NCBI RefSeq assembly: GCF_021245725.1
Contig: NZ_JAJGSX010000007.1
Span: forward strand, 1-64,000
Direction of reading: 5' to 3'
DNA length: 64,000 nt
From: Pseudonocardia sp. TRM90224
GTDB lineage: Bacteria > Actinomycetota > Actinomycetes > Mycobacteriales > Pseudonocardiaceae
A program made the translations under genes and the position numbers. The notes under the pieces are model-generated. The model saw only the letters and a program-made list of their open reading frames with translations, ran no database searches and was not told the DNA's origin. Within the stretch, counting starts at the first letter, position 1. Every line of letters begins with the position of its first letter. Of this stretch, positions 44,114 to 53,148 are shown in pieces.

Positions 44114-44317
44114 ATGAGCATCCTCAGCAGGGCAGCAGACCATCTGCTGGACATTCTTGTGCCGAACGTCGAGGCGGCCGCAATGGATGCCGAATGCATA
44201 GGCCCGCAATTTCTCGAGCCCTGCTCGGGTTGCGTCGAGCGTCAGCAACTCGCGAGTGAATGCACCTACTGCGCAGGTCAGAAGTATTGCGGGCCCTGCC
44301 GTTGGGTGCGGTGCTGA
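44114..44317 (+). CDS. small Cys-rich protein with conserved leader motif (family copy 4)
   Basis: A 67-residue product with GGAAAGG six bases before the ATG. Residues 9-23, DHLLDILVPNVEAAA, fit the shared motif. The rest, 44 residues, contains eight Cys (28, 37, 40, 50, 53, 59, 62 and terminal 67) arranged partly as C-x2-C pairs, which could bind metal or form disulfides. Length (67) and Cys number (8) equal copy 2, although the C-terminal parts are not otherwise alike. A palindrome upstream suggests its own regulation. It is convergent with a LysR gene. Confidence 0.75.
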   Translation: MSILSRAADHLLDILVPNVEAAAMDAECIGPQFLEPCSGCVERQQLASECTYCAGQKYCGPCRWVRC

Positions 44318-44355
44318 GCGAAATTCAACCTGTCATACGTGGAACGGAACACACT

Positions 44356-45255
44356 TCAGTCGCGTACGACGAAGCCGGAGACGACCTCAGCAGCCACCGT
44401 GGCGAAGGCGCGGATGGCCGCGTTCTCCCGGTCCGTGCGCCACACCAGCACGCTCTCGGTGGGCGGCATGTCCCGGATCGGGACGTGGGTCACGTCGGGG
44501 TGCCGGTAGTAGGTGGTGAAGGACGCGACGGTCGGGTGGACGATGTCGCCGCGGGCGACGAGGTGCAGGACGTCGCTGCTCATGGTGATCTCGGGACCGC
44601 GAGGGATGGGACGACCGCTCGGCGTGGCGGCCGGGAAGAACTCGTCGTACATCCTGGCCGGGATACCGGCGCGCGAGATGACGGCGTAGTCCCCGAGATC
44701 CTCGAGCGTTGCGTGGCCGCGCTCGGCGAGCGGATGACCGACGTGGACCAGCAGGATGCGCTCCTCGAGACTCAGCCGCGGGCCGATCGTCAGGTCCGGC
44801 TCGGAGATCGGCTGCCGCTGGCACATCAGGTCGTAGGCGCCCTGGCGCAGCCGGTCGAAGTCGCCGGGGAACTCCTCCGCGACGACCAGCCTGCACGCCG
44901 GGAACCGCGCCTGGAACGCTCGAGTGATCGCGGTGAAGGACGGGCCGGCCATGGAGTAGGTCGGCACGCACAGGCGCAGCACCCCGCTGACCCCCTTGGC
45001 CCGATCGGAAGTGCTGACCAGAGCCCGCTGGATCTGCTCGTAGCCGGGTCGCAGCTCGTCGCGCAGGTGCTCGCCGAGCGGGGTCAGGCCGACCCGCCGG
45101 CTGGTCCGATCGAACAGCTTGCCACCGATGCGGTCCTCCATCGCCCGGATCGTCTGGCTGATGCGGGACTGGGTCAGGTAGAGCCGCTCGGCGGTGCGTC
45201 CGAAGTGCAGTTCCTCGGCGAGCACGAGGAAGATCTCCAGCTCCCTCATCTCCAT
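44356..45255 (-). CDS. LysR-family transcriptional regulator
   Basis: A 299-residue LysR protein. The winged helix is MRELEIFLVLAEELHFGRTAERLYLTQSRISQTIRAMEDRIGGKLFDRTSRRVGLTPLG, and the effector domain starts GVLRLCVPTYSMAGPSF and runs through EEFPGDFDRLRQGAYDLMCQRQP. HFGRTAERL with TQSRISQTIR is typical of regulators of alpha/beta hydrolase or MFS genes. It is divergent from an alpha/beta hydrolase 93 bases away and is probably its regulator, with the MFS pump and reductase behind it in the same unit. Confidence 0.93.
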   Translation of the reverse strand: MEMRELEIFLVLAEELHFGRTAERLYLTQSRISQTIRAMEDRIGGKLFDRTSRRVGLTPLGEHLRDELRPGYEQIQRALVSTSDRAKGVSGVLRLCVPTYSMAGPSFTAITRAFQARFPACRLVVAEEFPGDFDRLRQGAYDLMCQRQPISEPDLTIGPRLSLEERILLVHVGHPLAERGHATLEDLGDYAVISRAGIPARMYDEFFPAATPSGRPIPRGPEITMSSDVLHLVARGDIVHPTVASFTTYYRHPDVTHVPIRDMPPTESVLVWRTDRENAAIRAFATVAAEVVSGFVVRD

Positions 45256-45271
45256 GCCGGCAGCCTACCGA

Positions 45272-45284
45272 TCGAGTAGCTCGA
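45272..45284. promoter_or_regulatory. LysR-type inverted repeat in divergent region
   Basis: TCGAG-TAG-CTCGA lies 17 bases upstream of the LysR start, in the divergent spacer. The size fits a T-N11-A LysR box. TAATAG just after it may be the -10 of the rightward gene. Confidence 0.35.
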
Positions 45285-45347
45285 CTAATAGGTGGCTTGC
45301 GGAGTCGGCCGTTGATGGTCGATCGGCGCCACCCCATGCTCATAGCC

Positions 45348-46130
45348 ATGAACAACACCGACATCTCCACCGCCGGCTACGCCAACGTCAACGGCCTGCG
45401 GATGTACTACGAGATCCACGGCAACGGCGGGACGCCACTGGTGCTGCTGCACGGCGGCGTGCTGACGATCGACATGACGTTCGGCGCCATGGTGGCCGAC
45501 CTCTCGGCGAACCGACAGGTGATCGCCATCGAGCTGCAGGCTCACGGGCACACCGCCGACATCGATCGCCCCATCACCCTCGACAACCTCGCCGGCGACG
45601 TCGTCGCGCTGCTCGACCAGCTCGGCATCGAGCAGGTCGACATGTTCGGCTACAGCCTCGGCGGTCTCACGGCGCTGCGGGTGGCCATGCTGCACCCCGA
45701 CCGGGTCCGTCGGCTCGTGGCTGCCGCCACCCACTACCGCAGCAGCGGCTACCACCCCGGGATCCGCCCGCCCCAGCCCGAGCTCTCCGCCGACCGCATG
45801 CCGACCATGGAGGAGTTCCAGCAGTGGCAGGAGTCGTACGAGCGCGTCGCCCCGCACCCGGACCAGTTCTTCGCGCTCGCGGAGAAGGCCACCCCCGCAC
45901 CCGACGACGTCGACGGCTGGCTGGAGAGCGAGCTGCAAGGGATCACCGCCCGCACCCTCCTGGTGATCGCGGACAACGACTTCGTCCGGCTCGATCACGC
46001 CGCCGCGATGCGCGACCTGATCCCCGGCGCCCAGCTGGCCGTCATCCCGGGGGCTACCCACACCGGCCTGTTGCGCCGCATCGACCTCCTGCTCCCGCTC
46101 GTGGAGTCGCACCTCTCCGAGAAGAGCTGA
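45348..46130 (+). CDS. alpha/beta hydrolase
   Basis: A 260-residue alpha/beta-fold hydrolase. It begins with the strand YANVNGLRMYYEIHGNGGTPLVLLHGG (oxyanion HGG), has the nucleophile elbow DMFGYSLGGLTALRVAM with Ser in G-Y-S-L-G, an acid candidate in LLVIADNDFVRLDH, and the catalytic His in VIPGATHTGLLRR. These are the three parts of the triad in correct order. It resembles epoxide-hydrolase- or esterase-like family members. The gene is the first of three co-directional genes (hydrolase, MFS pump 33 bases on, reductase 7 bases further), opposite a LysR regulator. Confidence 0.92.
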   Translation: MNNTDISTAGYANVNGLRMYYEIHGNGGTPLVLLHGGVLTIDMTFGAMVADLSANRQVIAIELQAHGHTADIDRPITLDNLAGDVVALLDQLGIEQVDMFGYSLGGLTALRVAMLHPDRVRRLVAAATHYRSSGYHPGIRPPQPELSADRMPTMEEFQQWQESYERVAPHPDQFFALAEKATPAPDDVDGWLESELQGITARTLLVIADNDFVRLDHAAAMRDLIPGAQLAVIPGATHTGLLRRIDLLLPLVESHLSEKS

Positions 46131-46163
46131 CCCGGTCCGCTACGACAACGAGCTGAGGTAGCC

Positions 46164-47633
46164 GTGACCGAACCGACCGTCCTCCTGGCTTCGTCGCCCG
46201 CGCGGGCGACGAGGCCAGGGGCGATGCCCCGCCGGGACGCAGCGATCATCGCGATCCTGCTGGTCTCCACCTTCGTCGTCATCCTCAACGAGACGATCAT
46301 GGGCATCGCGCTGCCGGTGCTCACCGCCGACCTCCACGTCGACTTCGCAGCGGGCCAGTGGCTCACGTCGGGCTTCCTGCTGACGATGGCGGTGGTCATC
46401 CCGGTCACCGGGTTCCTCATCCGACGTGTCCGCACCCGCCGGCTGTTCTGCGTGGCGATGGCCTTGTTCAGCGCCGGCACGCTGCTCGCGGCGACAGCAC
46501 CGGTGTTCGGGGTGCTGCTCGCCGCGAGGGTCGTGCAGGCTTCCGGCACCGCGATCATGATGCCGCTGCTGATGACCACCGTGATGAAGCTGGTGCCGCC
46601 GCAGCGGCGCGGAGCTGTCATGGGCAACATCGGCACGGTCATCGCGGTTGCTCCGGCCATCGGCCCGACGATCTCCGGGTTCGTGCTCCACTCCCTGAGC
46701 TGGCGCTTCATGTTCTGGCTGGTCCTGCCGGTCGCACTGACCGCGCTGGTCGTCGGCAGCCGGCGGATCGTCGACGTCGGCGAGCCCGAACACGTCCGCA
46801 TCGATCCGCCATCGGTGATCCTCTCGGCCTTCGGGTTCGGCGGGCTCGTCTACGGGCTGAGCAGTCTCGGTCACGAAGGCACCGGCGCGTCGCCGAGCTG
46901 GGCGCCGATCGTGGTCGGAGTCACGGCGTTGGCGCTGTTCGTCGGCCGCCAGCGCCGGCTGCAGCGCACCGATACCGCGCTGCTGGACCTGCGCACCTTC
47001 CGGTCCGGCGGGTTCACCATCGCCCTGCTGCTGATGATGCTGTCGATGACCACCCTGTTCGGGATGGTCATCCTGCTGCCGATCTACATGCAGACCGTGA
47101 TCGGACTCGACACCCGGACCGCCGGCCTGCTGCTCCTGCCTGGCGGCCTCATGATGGGGCTGCTCGGGCCCGTGGTCGGCCGCCAGTACGATCGGCTCGG
47201 CGCGCGGCCTCTCGTGGTGCCGGGCATGGTCCTCACCAGCCTCGCGCTGTGGTCCGCCACGCTGTTCACGTCCGACACGGGCATCCCGATGCTGATGACG
47301 TTCCACATCATGCTGGCCGTGGGCCTCGCATTGGTCTTCACCCCGCTGTTCACCGCCGGTCTGGGATCGGTGGCGCCGCGGAACTACTCGTACGGCAGCG
47401 CGATCTTCGGCACCGGCCAACAGCTCGCCGGAGCGACCGGTGTCGCGCTGCTCGTCAGCGTCATGACCGCACGTTCGAGCTCCCTGGCAGCCGCAGGAAC
47501 GGTGCCGGTGGAGGCCGCGGCCGGCGGCATCCACGCGGCGTACCTGGTAGCGGCGACCCTGTCGCTGATCGGCATCGTCGGGGCGTTCTTCGTGCGCACC
47601 CCCGTCACGTCGGAGAGCACACCCGAAAGGTGA
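46164..47633 (+). CDS. MFS transporter (DHA2 family, 14-segment)
   Basis: A 489-residue drug:H+ antiporter-2-type pump with fourteen hydrophobic segments. Landmarks are STFVVILNETIMGIALPVLTADLHV (the L-D-x-T-V-NVALP-like motif D1, here LNETIMGIALP), RRVRTRRLFCVAMALFSAGT (motif A), and motif C at GNIGTVIAVAPAIGPTISGFVL. EmrB-like members export lipophilic drugs or peptides. It sits between an alpha/beta hydrolase and a RibD-like reductase on one probable transcript. Regulation is probably by the divergent LysR protein. Confidence 0.93.
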   Translation: MTEPTVLLASSPARATRPGAMPRRDAAIIAILLVSTFVVILNETIMGIALPVLTADLHVDFAAGQWLTSGFLLTMAVVIPVTGFLIRRVRTRRLFCVAMALFSAGTLLAATAPVFGVLLAARVVQASGTAIMMPLLMTTVMKLVPPQRRGAVMGNIGTVIAVAPAIGPTISGFVLHSLSWRFMFWLVLPVALTALVVGSRRIVDVGEPEHVRIDPPSVILSAFGFGGLVYGLSSLGHEGTGASPSWAPIVVGVTALALFVGRQRRLQRTDTALLDLRTFRSGGFTIALLLMMLSMTTLFGMVILLPIYMQTVIGLDTRTAGLLLLPGGLMMGLLGPVVGRQYDRLGARPLVVPGMVLTSLALWSATLFTSDTGIPMLMTFHIMLAVGLALVFTPLFTAGLGSVAPRNYSYGSAIFGTGQQLAGATGVALLVSVMTARSSSLAAAGTVPVEAAAGGIHAAYLVAATLSLIGIVGAFFVRTPVTSESTPER

Positions 47634-47640
47634 TTCCACG

Positions 47641-48213
47641 ATGTCAACGCTCATGGTCGACTTCATCGTCTCGCTCGACGGCTACGGCGCCGCCGAAGGC
47701 TGGCCCAGCTTCTGGGGTCTGGAAGGACCGGAGTACCTCGCCTGGCTCGGCGAGAACGACCAGGAGGGGATCGTCCACCTCATGGGCGCGAACACCTACC
47801 GGGTCATGGAGAGGATCGTCGGCGCGTCGCAGGACGCGGCGTCGGACGCGTTGACCAGAGCACGCAAGGTGGTGTTCTCGTCCACGCTCACCGCGCCGCT
47901 GTCGTGGTCCAACAGTGAGCTGGTCAGCACCGACGCGGTTGCGGCCGTCCGGGAGCTCAAGGAGCACGAGACGCGGCGGCTGTGCACCCTCGGCAGCCTC
48001 GGCCTGAGCCGGTCACTGCTCGCTGCCGGGCTGGTGGACCGCTTCCGCGTGGTCGTGTTCCCCGTGATCACCGGCGCCACCGGGCGGGAGCCCATCTTCG
48101 CGAACTACCCGGATCTGACGCTCGAACTCGTCGAGAGCCGCACGTTCGACGGCCGGCTCCAACTGCTCGAGTACGTCCCCACGGTGCTCGACGGCCCCCC
48201 GACCGCCCGCTGA
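47641..48213 (+). CDS. dihydrofolate-reductase-like (RibD C-terminal) protein
   Basis: A 190-residue RibD-C/DHFR-fold reductase: MSTLMVDFIVSLDGYGAAEGWP at the start, LMGANTYRVME, KVVFSSTLTAPLSWSNSELVS, and the NADPH-type TLGSLGLSRSLLAAGLVDRFRVVVFPVITGATGREPIF. These small proteins are common in actinomycetes and reduce unknown deazaflavin- or pterin-like substrates. The start is 7 bases after the MFS stop, so the gene is translated with the pump operon. Its role in the pathway is unknown. Confidence 0.92.
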   Translation: MSTLMVDFIVSLDGYGAAEGWPSFWGLEGPEYLAWLGENDQEGIVHLMGANTYRVMERIVGASQDAASDALTRARKVVFSSTLTAPLSWSNSELVSTDAVAAVRELKEHETRRLCTLGSLGLSRSLLAAGLVDRFRVVVFPVITGATGREPIFANYPDLTLELVESRTFDGRLQLLEYVPTVLDGPPTAR

Positions 48214-48250
48214 TCCTCCCGGTCGCGATGGCGACGTCGACGAGCGCCGG

Positions 48251-48505
48251 CTACTCCTTGTCGTAGTACCTGAAGTACCAACCGTCCGGCGTCATGACCT
48301 GGTAGAAGCAGGGGCGGGCGTAGTAGTACCGGCTGTACTCGGCACGAGTGGAGACGCACTCCCGTTCCGTGGCGTAAGGGCCCTTCGTCCCGAGGTAGCC
48401 CTGCGCGTCGACGCCGCCTTCTGCCGCGGCGGCAACCCCGGTGGTCATGGCCGCGACCGCGGCCGCAGCGAGCGCTGCAGCCGTCGCGTTGCGGAAGGAC
48501 ATCAT
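48251..48505 (-). CDS. small secreted Tyr/aromatic-rich protein
   Basis: An 84-residue product (ATG 48505; ATG 48502 directly after). The N-terminus MMSFRNATAAALAAAAVAAM is an Ala-rich Sec signal with cleavage after AAA near residue 27. The mature 56 residues, GGVDAQGYLGTKGPYATERECVSTRAEYSRYYYARPCFYQVMTPDGWYFRYYDKE, have two Cys that may pair and an unusual density of Tyr and Phe. GGTGGAG lies just upstream. No known family; comparable small secreted proteins are frequent in this order. It stands alone, with an inverted repeat in its promoter. Confidence 0.65.
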   Translation of the reverse strand: MMSFRNATAAALAAAAVAAMTTGVAAAAEGGVDAQGYLGTKGPYATERECVSTRAEYSRYYYARPCFYQVMTPDGWYFRYYDKE

Positions 48506-48533
48506 CTTCTCCACCCTCTGGAACGATTCGGTA

Positions 48534-48577
48534 AGGGCTCGAACCATATCGAAATGCGAGCTCGTTCGTCGAGCCCT
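48534..48577. promoter_or_regulatory. 9-base inverted repeat upstream of the small secreted gene
   Basis: AGGGCTCGA (48534-48542) and TCGAGCCCT (48569-48577) are perfect inverted copies separated by 26 bases that contain CGAGCTCG and an A/T-rich TATCGAAAT segment. The spacing would put the two arms around a promoter of the secreted-protein gene, so looping or dimer binding is possible. Confidence 0.35.
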
Positions 48578-48896
48578 ACGGAAATATCGCGTGCCGCGTC
48601 CTGGTCAGCACCCTGACCCATGAAGATGCGGCGGCCGACCAGACGCGTCGGCGGGGCGCTCCCTCGGTAGTGCGGCGGGCAGGTCGACGCCGCGCATGCG
48701 CCGGCGCGCCCGGTGCCCCGTGGCCGACAACGAGTTACGTTGTCACGTCGGCACCAGGCATGTTCAGGAGTGCGACCGCGAAGCCGCCTCCCCGACCTCG
48801 ACGACGCGACCCCACAACACAACGGGCTCCTCGGCCGAGGCGCCGGCGTAGGACGGAACGCACACTTCCTGCCCAAGCTGCCGTGAGAGCACACCG
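48578..48896. other. intergenic stretch with no supported gene
   Basis: About 320 bases between the small secreted gene and the end of the siderophore operon. No frame here gives a recognisable product. The end of the ABC gene upstream lacks an obvious strong hairpin in this spacer. I see nothing further. Confidence 0.5.
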
Positions 48897-50654
48897 TCAT
48901 CCCGAAACGCCCCCGCCGCCGAGCCGCTGCCCGTCCCACCAAGCGACCCAGAGCCCGGCGTACACACCACCCGCGGCAACGAGCTCGTCGTGCGTCCCGG
49001 CCTCGACGATCCGCCCGTGTTCCATGACGACTACCCGGTCGCACGCCGCGGCCTGGGCGAGCCGGTGGGCGATCACCAGGCCGGTTCGGCCGTCGAGAGC
49101 GGCCTGGGCGGCTCGGTCGAGCAGATCGGCGTGGGTGGAGCCGGCTTCGGCGGTCGCTTCGTCGAGGATCGCCAGCTCCGGGTCGGTGAGCAGCAGCCGG
49201 GCGAGGGCGAGCTGCTGCGCCTGGGCGTCGGTGAGCGGATACCCGCTGACGCCGACGACGGTGTCCAGCCCGTCGGGAGCCAGGTCGAGGAGCGCGGTGG
49301 CGCTGGTGGCGTCGAGCGCGTTGCGCAGGTCGCGGTCGGTGGCCGACGGGGCAGCGAGGGTGAGGTTGTCGCGCAGGGTCCCGGCGAACACGTGGACCTC
49401 CTGCGTGATGACCGCGGTGCGGTCCGGGCGGGTCACCGAACCGGTCGCCGGCGGACGGATGCCGGCGATCACCGCCGCGAGCGTGGTCTTGCCCGCCCCG
49501 GAGGCGCCGACCACGGCGACGTGCTGACCAGCGGCGATGTCGAGGGTTACGCCGTCGAGCACACGTGGGGCGCTGTCGTCGTACCGGAACGCGACCTCGC
49601 GGAGCCGTACGGCGATGCCCGCATCCGTCGCCGATCGCTGTCCGCCCGCCGTGTCGTGCACGTCGGACGGAACGGTGACGACGCCGACCATGCGGCTCAG
49701 CGAGGCCAGAGCGGACTGGAGGGTGTCGATGACGAACATCAGCTGGTTGACCGGACCGAGCAGGCGCAGGACGACCAGCAGCGCGGTGGTGGCGCCGCCG
49801 ACGGTGGAGGCTCCGGCGTCGATGAGGACGAAGCCGACGACGAGCACTGCGGCCAGGCTCAGGCATTCACCGAGGTTCAGCCGGGCGTTGAACCTGCTCT
49901 GCACGGTGCGGGCCCGCAGCGCCTGCACCGCGACCTGCCAGGAGGCGGCCATCACGGCGTGGTGCCGCTGCTCCGCGAGCCCGAAGCCGAGCACGGTGGC
50001 GTAGCCACGCTGGGACTCGACGATCTGCTGGGCGCGCGTGCTCATCGCCGCGCGTTCGGCACGGTACACCGCGGGCCCGTTCCGCAGGTACCAGCGCAGG
50101 GCGAGGGCGTACACGGGCAGCACGACGACGAGCGCGGCGGCGTAAGGCCACTCCAGCGCCGCGAGCCCGGCGAGTGACACGACGATCGTGAACGCGGCGA
50201 CCGTGACAGCCGGGATCACCGCGGGGGCGGCATCGGTCACGGCGGTGACGTCGTCGCTGGACCGGGAGACCAGATCCCCGGTGCCGGCGCGTTCGACGAC
50301 GTGCTGCGGGAGCCGCAGGCCACGCTCCACGAGCCGTTCCCGCAGGTCGGCCAGGATGCGGTGGAAGACGCGGGTGGCCAGGACGATCGTCGCCGCCGCG
50401 CCGGCGGCGCCGAGGACCGCCGAGCCCATCATGACCGCCGTGAGCATCAGGACGGTGCCGAGATCGGCGGTGCCTGCCTGCACCCGGTCGACGAGCAACC
50501 CGATGGCCACGGGAACGACCAGGTCGACGGCGGCGCCGGCGATCCCCACCGCGACGACAACGGCGACGCGGAGCCGGAGCCCACGGCTGGTGCGCCACAC
50601 CTCGCGCGCCGTCTCCGGTCCGGTGGCGACGCGCAACGCGCCGCCGGCGGTCAT
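48897..50654 (-). CDS. ABC transporter half with fused ATPase (IrtB-like), signature-degenerate partner
   Basis: A 585-residue half transporter with six membrane segments (about 25-300) and a C-terminal ATPase. Walker A is VVGASGAGKTT and Walker B LAILDEAT, both intact, and the H-loop VIAHRLAQA is intact. The signature, normally LSGGQ, is LTDAQ. It overlaps the next gene upstream by 4 bases and is the last gene of the siderophore operon. The related partner (50651-52324) has the opposite defect set, so the two should form a heterodimer with one working ATP site. Such IrtAB-like pairs move ferric siderophores inward or export siderophores; direction is not settled by sequence. Confidence 0.93.
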   Translation of the reverse strand: MTAGGALRVATGPETAREVWRTSRGLRLRVAVVVAVGIAGAAVDLVVPVAIGLLVDRVQAGTADLGTVLMLTAVMMGSAVLGAAGAAATIVLATRVFHRILADLRERLVERGLRLPQHVVERAGTGDLVSRSSDDVTAVTDAAPAVIPAVTVAAFTIVVSLAGLAALEWPYAAALVVVLPVYALALRWYLRNGPAVYRAERAAMSTRAQQIVESQRGYATVLGFGLAEQRHHAVMAASWQVAVQALRARTVQSRFNARLNLGECLSLAAVLVVGFVLIDAGASTVGGATTALLVVLRLLGPVNQLMFVIDTLQSALASLSRMVGVVTVPSDVHDTAGGQRSATDAGIAVRLREVAFRYDDSAPRVLDGVTLDIAAGQHVAVVGASGAGKTTLAAVIAGIRPPATGSVTRPDRTAVITQEVHVFAGTLRDNLTLAAPSATDRDLRNALDATSATALLDLAPDGLDTVVGVSGYPLTDAQAQQLALARLLLTDPELAILDEATAEAGSTHADLLDRAAQAALDGRTGLVIAHRLAQAAACDRVVVMEHGRIVEAGTHDELVAAGGVYAGLWVAWWDGQRLGGGGVSG

Positions 50655-52324
50655 CTGGCCTCCGTCCGGCCGGTTACCGACGACTCGGCGAGCAGGTCCA
50701 CGACGCGGTCGCAGCCGGCCAGCAGTGCCGGGGAGGAGGCGATCAGCAGCGTCGAGCGTCCTGCACGAACGGCACCGAGTCTCCCCACGATCGCCTGCTC
50801 GGTCACCGGGTCGACAGCGGTCGTCGGTTCGTGCAACACCAGCACCGGCGCATCGGTCACCAGGGCACGCGCGAGCGCGACCCGCTGGCGCTGGCCGCCG
50901 GAGAGGCGGTTGCCGTTCTCGCCGACAGGATCGTCGAGGTCTGCGGCGAAGTCGTCGCACGACGCGGCCTGCACCGCGGCAGCAACGCGATCGGGGGCGG
51001 GCCCGCCGCTCGCGGGAGTGAGGTTATCGCGGATGGTGCCGGTGAACAGCGTGACCCGGTGCGGCGCGACGGTGACCCGGGAGCGGTACTCGGCCGGGCT
51101 CAGCTCGTGCGCCGCGCGACCGTCGAGCCGTACCTCGATGTCCCGGTCGCCGACCGGGTTCAGCAGGGCCCCGGCGAGACGTGCGGCGGTCGGGTCGTCG
51201 GCGCGCACTCCGACGAGCTCACCGGGCTCGACCTGGACGCGCACCCCCCGACCGACCACTTCCAGCGTGGGGACCGCCGGCGCCGGGGATCGGCCCCCGT
51301 CGCCCGGCACGGGCCCGGCAGCGCCCCGCAGGACGTCGAGCAGGCGTGCGGAGGCGGCGCGGGAGCCCGCGAGGTTGGGGATGGAGAGCCTCGCGATCGA
51401 CTCCACCTGCGGCAGCAGCGCCTGGGCGAGGCCGATGGCGGTGATCAGCCCGCCGACGCTCAACTGCCCGCTGACGGCGAACCAGCCCGCCAGCCCGGTC
51501 ACCGCGAGGACGAACACGCCGGTGACGACGCCCGAGCCCAGTAGGAACCGCCCGAGCAGCCCGGCGTTGCGCTGCGCCCCGACCAGGGCCGCCCGGCTGG
51601 CCTGCCGGTAGCGCGTGGTGGCCTCGGTCTCGGCGCGCACGCCCTTGATCACCCGGTAGCCGGCGACCAGATCCGTCGCCCGCCCGACCGTGGAGGCGAG
51701 CAGGGCCTGGTACTCGCGGGTGTCCCGGGACAGCCGCTCGCTGAGCAGGCCCATCAGCCAGACCGACACCGGCGCCCCGACCAGCACCACGAGCCCGAGC
51801 ACCCAGTGCGTCGCCAGCAGCGAGGCGGCGATGAACCCGATGGTGACGATCCTCGCGATCGGCATGATCGCGAGGAGCACCCCGTTGGACAGGCGTCCGA
51901 CGTCGTTGGTCATGACCGACACGACCTCGCCGTCCGGTGCGCGGGTGGTTCCGCCGACCGGATGCAGTACCAGCGCGGAGAGGGTGGCCCGCAGCCGATG
52001 CTGCACCAGCTGCACCGAGGAGACGGTCAGCCGCAGCGAGCGCCCGGCCGCCGCCGTCAACGCGACGTACAGCGCGATCAGCACACCGAGCCACAGCGCC
52101 AGCTGGCCCGCGTCGCCGGTCGCGAGTGCCCGGTCGATCGCGACACCCGTCACGACCGGGACCGCCGACTCGCCCACCTGCCACACGATCGCCAGCAGCA
52201 TCGCCGGGACGGTGCTCCGCCGCACCGATCCGATCACGTGCAGCACGAACCGACCGGGCGTCGTCCCCGGCCCGACGGCGAACGGCCGTACCGTGGGCGA
52301 ACCGGCGTCGCCGGCGCCCGTCAC
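50651..52324 (-). CDS. ABC transporter half with fused ATPase (IrtA-like), Walker-degenerate partner
   Basis: A 557-residue half transporter. Membrane segments lie at about 30-310 (for example VIGSVRRSTVPAMLLAIVWQV and GLVVLVGAPVSVWLMGLL). In the ATPase part the Walker A position reads VRADDPTAARL instead of GxxGxGKST, Walker B is VLVLHEPT with His for the Asp, and the H-loop His is replaced (IASSPALL), but the signature LSGGQRQRVALAR is perfect. It therefore cannot bind ATP normally at its own site but can complete the partner site. It starts with GTG 52324 overlapping the ATPase gene and ends overlapping the partner gene, so it is strictly co-translated with both. Confidence 0.93.
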   Translation of the reverse strand: MTGAGDAGSPTVRPFAVGPGTTPGRFVLHVIGSVRRSTVPAMLLAIVWQVGESAVPVVTGVAIDRALATGDAGQLALWLGVLIALYVALTAAAGRSLRLTVSSVQLVQHRLRATLSALVLHPVGGTTRAPDGEVVSVMTNDVGRLSNGVLLAIMPIARIVTIGFIAASLLATHWVLGLVVLVGAPVSVWLMGLLSERLSRDTREYQALLASTVGRATDLVAGYRVIKGVRAETEATTRYRQASRAALVGAQRNAGLLGRFLLGSGVVTGVFVLAVTGLAGWFAVSGQLSVGGLITAIGLAQALLPQVESIARLSIPNLAGSRAASARLLDVLRGAAGPVPGDGGRSPAPAVPTLEVVGRGVRVQVEPGELVGVRADDPTAARLAGALLNPVGDRDIEVRLDGRAAHELSPAEYRSRVTVAPHRVTLFTGTIRDNLTPASGGPAPDRVAAAVQAASCDDFAADLDDPVGENGNRLSGGQRQRVALARALVTDAPVLVLHEPTTAVDPVTEQAIVGRLGAVRAGRSTLLIASSPALLAGCDRVVDLLAESSVTGRTEAR

Positions 52325-53148
52325 GGCTGCCCCGAGGGCCGGTCCCTGCCCAACGGCACCACGTGCGGTGTACCGGTCACCGGGTCGGGTACGACGAGGC
52401 AGCGCAGCCCGAAGACCTCCTCGACGAGCTCGGCGGTCACGATCTCCGACGGCGTCCCCACCGCGACCACCGCGCCGTCCTTCATCGCGATCAGGTGCGT
52501 GCCGTAGCGGGCGGCCTGGTTCAGGTCGTGCAGCACGGCGACCAGGGTGTGGCCGACGTGGTTCAGGTCGACGAACAGCTCCATCAGCTCGATCTGATGG
52601 GCGATGTCGAGGAAGGTGGTCGGCTCGTCCAGCAGCAGGATGTCGGTGTGCTGCGCGAGCGCCATCGCCACCCACACCCGCTGCCGCTGCCCACCTGAGA
52701 GCTCGTCGACCGGGCGGCCGGACAGGTCGGTGACCGCGGTGCGGTGCATCGCCCCGAGCACGGCCTGCTCGTCGGCCTCGGTCCACTGCCGGAGGAACCC
52801 CTGATGCGGGTACCGACCCCGGGCGACCAGGTCGGCCACGGTGATCCCGTCGGGTGCGATCGAGGCCTGCGGCAGCAACCCGACCCGCCGCGCCACTTCC
52901 TTGGTCCTGAACGAGCTGATGTCGGCACCGTCGAGGACGACCTGCCCGGTCGACGGCCTCAACAGTCGCGACAGCCCTCGAAGCAGGGTGGATTTGCCGC
53001 ACGCGTTCGGGCCGACGACGACCGTGAACGACTCGTCGGGGATCGCCACCGACAGCTCGTGGGAGATGACGCGCTTGTCGTAGCCGATCGTCGCCGACTC
53101 CACGCGGAGACGTGAGCTGCTCAGGGTGTTCCCAGTCGTCGTACTCAC
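52321..53148 (-). CDS. ferric-siderophore ABC transporter ATP-binding protein
   Basis: A 275-residue FepC/FhuC-type ATPase. Walker A is VVGPNACGKSTLL, the Q-loop LLPQASIAPDGITVADLVARGRYPHQG is the iron-siderophore subgroup signature, followed by LSGGQRQRVWVAMALAQ, Walker B ILLLDEPTTFLD and the H-loop VAVLHDLNQAARY. All catalytic residues are present. The start GTG 53148 overlaps the FecCD permease stop by 4 bases. Together with two permeases and a binding lipoprotein it forms a complete importer for a ferric hydroxamate- or catecholate-type siderophore. Confidence 0.95.
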   Translation of the reverse strand: MSTTTGNTLSSSRLRVESATIGYDKRVISHELSVAIPDESFTVVVGPNACGKSTLLRGLSRLLRPSTGQVVLDGADISSFRTKEVARRVGLLPQASIAPDGITVADLVARGRYPHQGFLRQWTEADEQAVLGAMHRTAVTDLSGRPVDELSGGQRQRVWVAMALAQHTDILLLDEPTTFLDIAHQIELMELFVDLNHVGHTLVAVLHDLNQAARYGTHLIAMKDGAVVAVGTPSEIVTAELVEEVFGLRCLVVPDPVTGTPHVVPLGRDRPSGQP

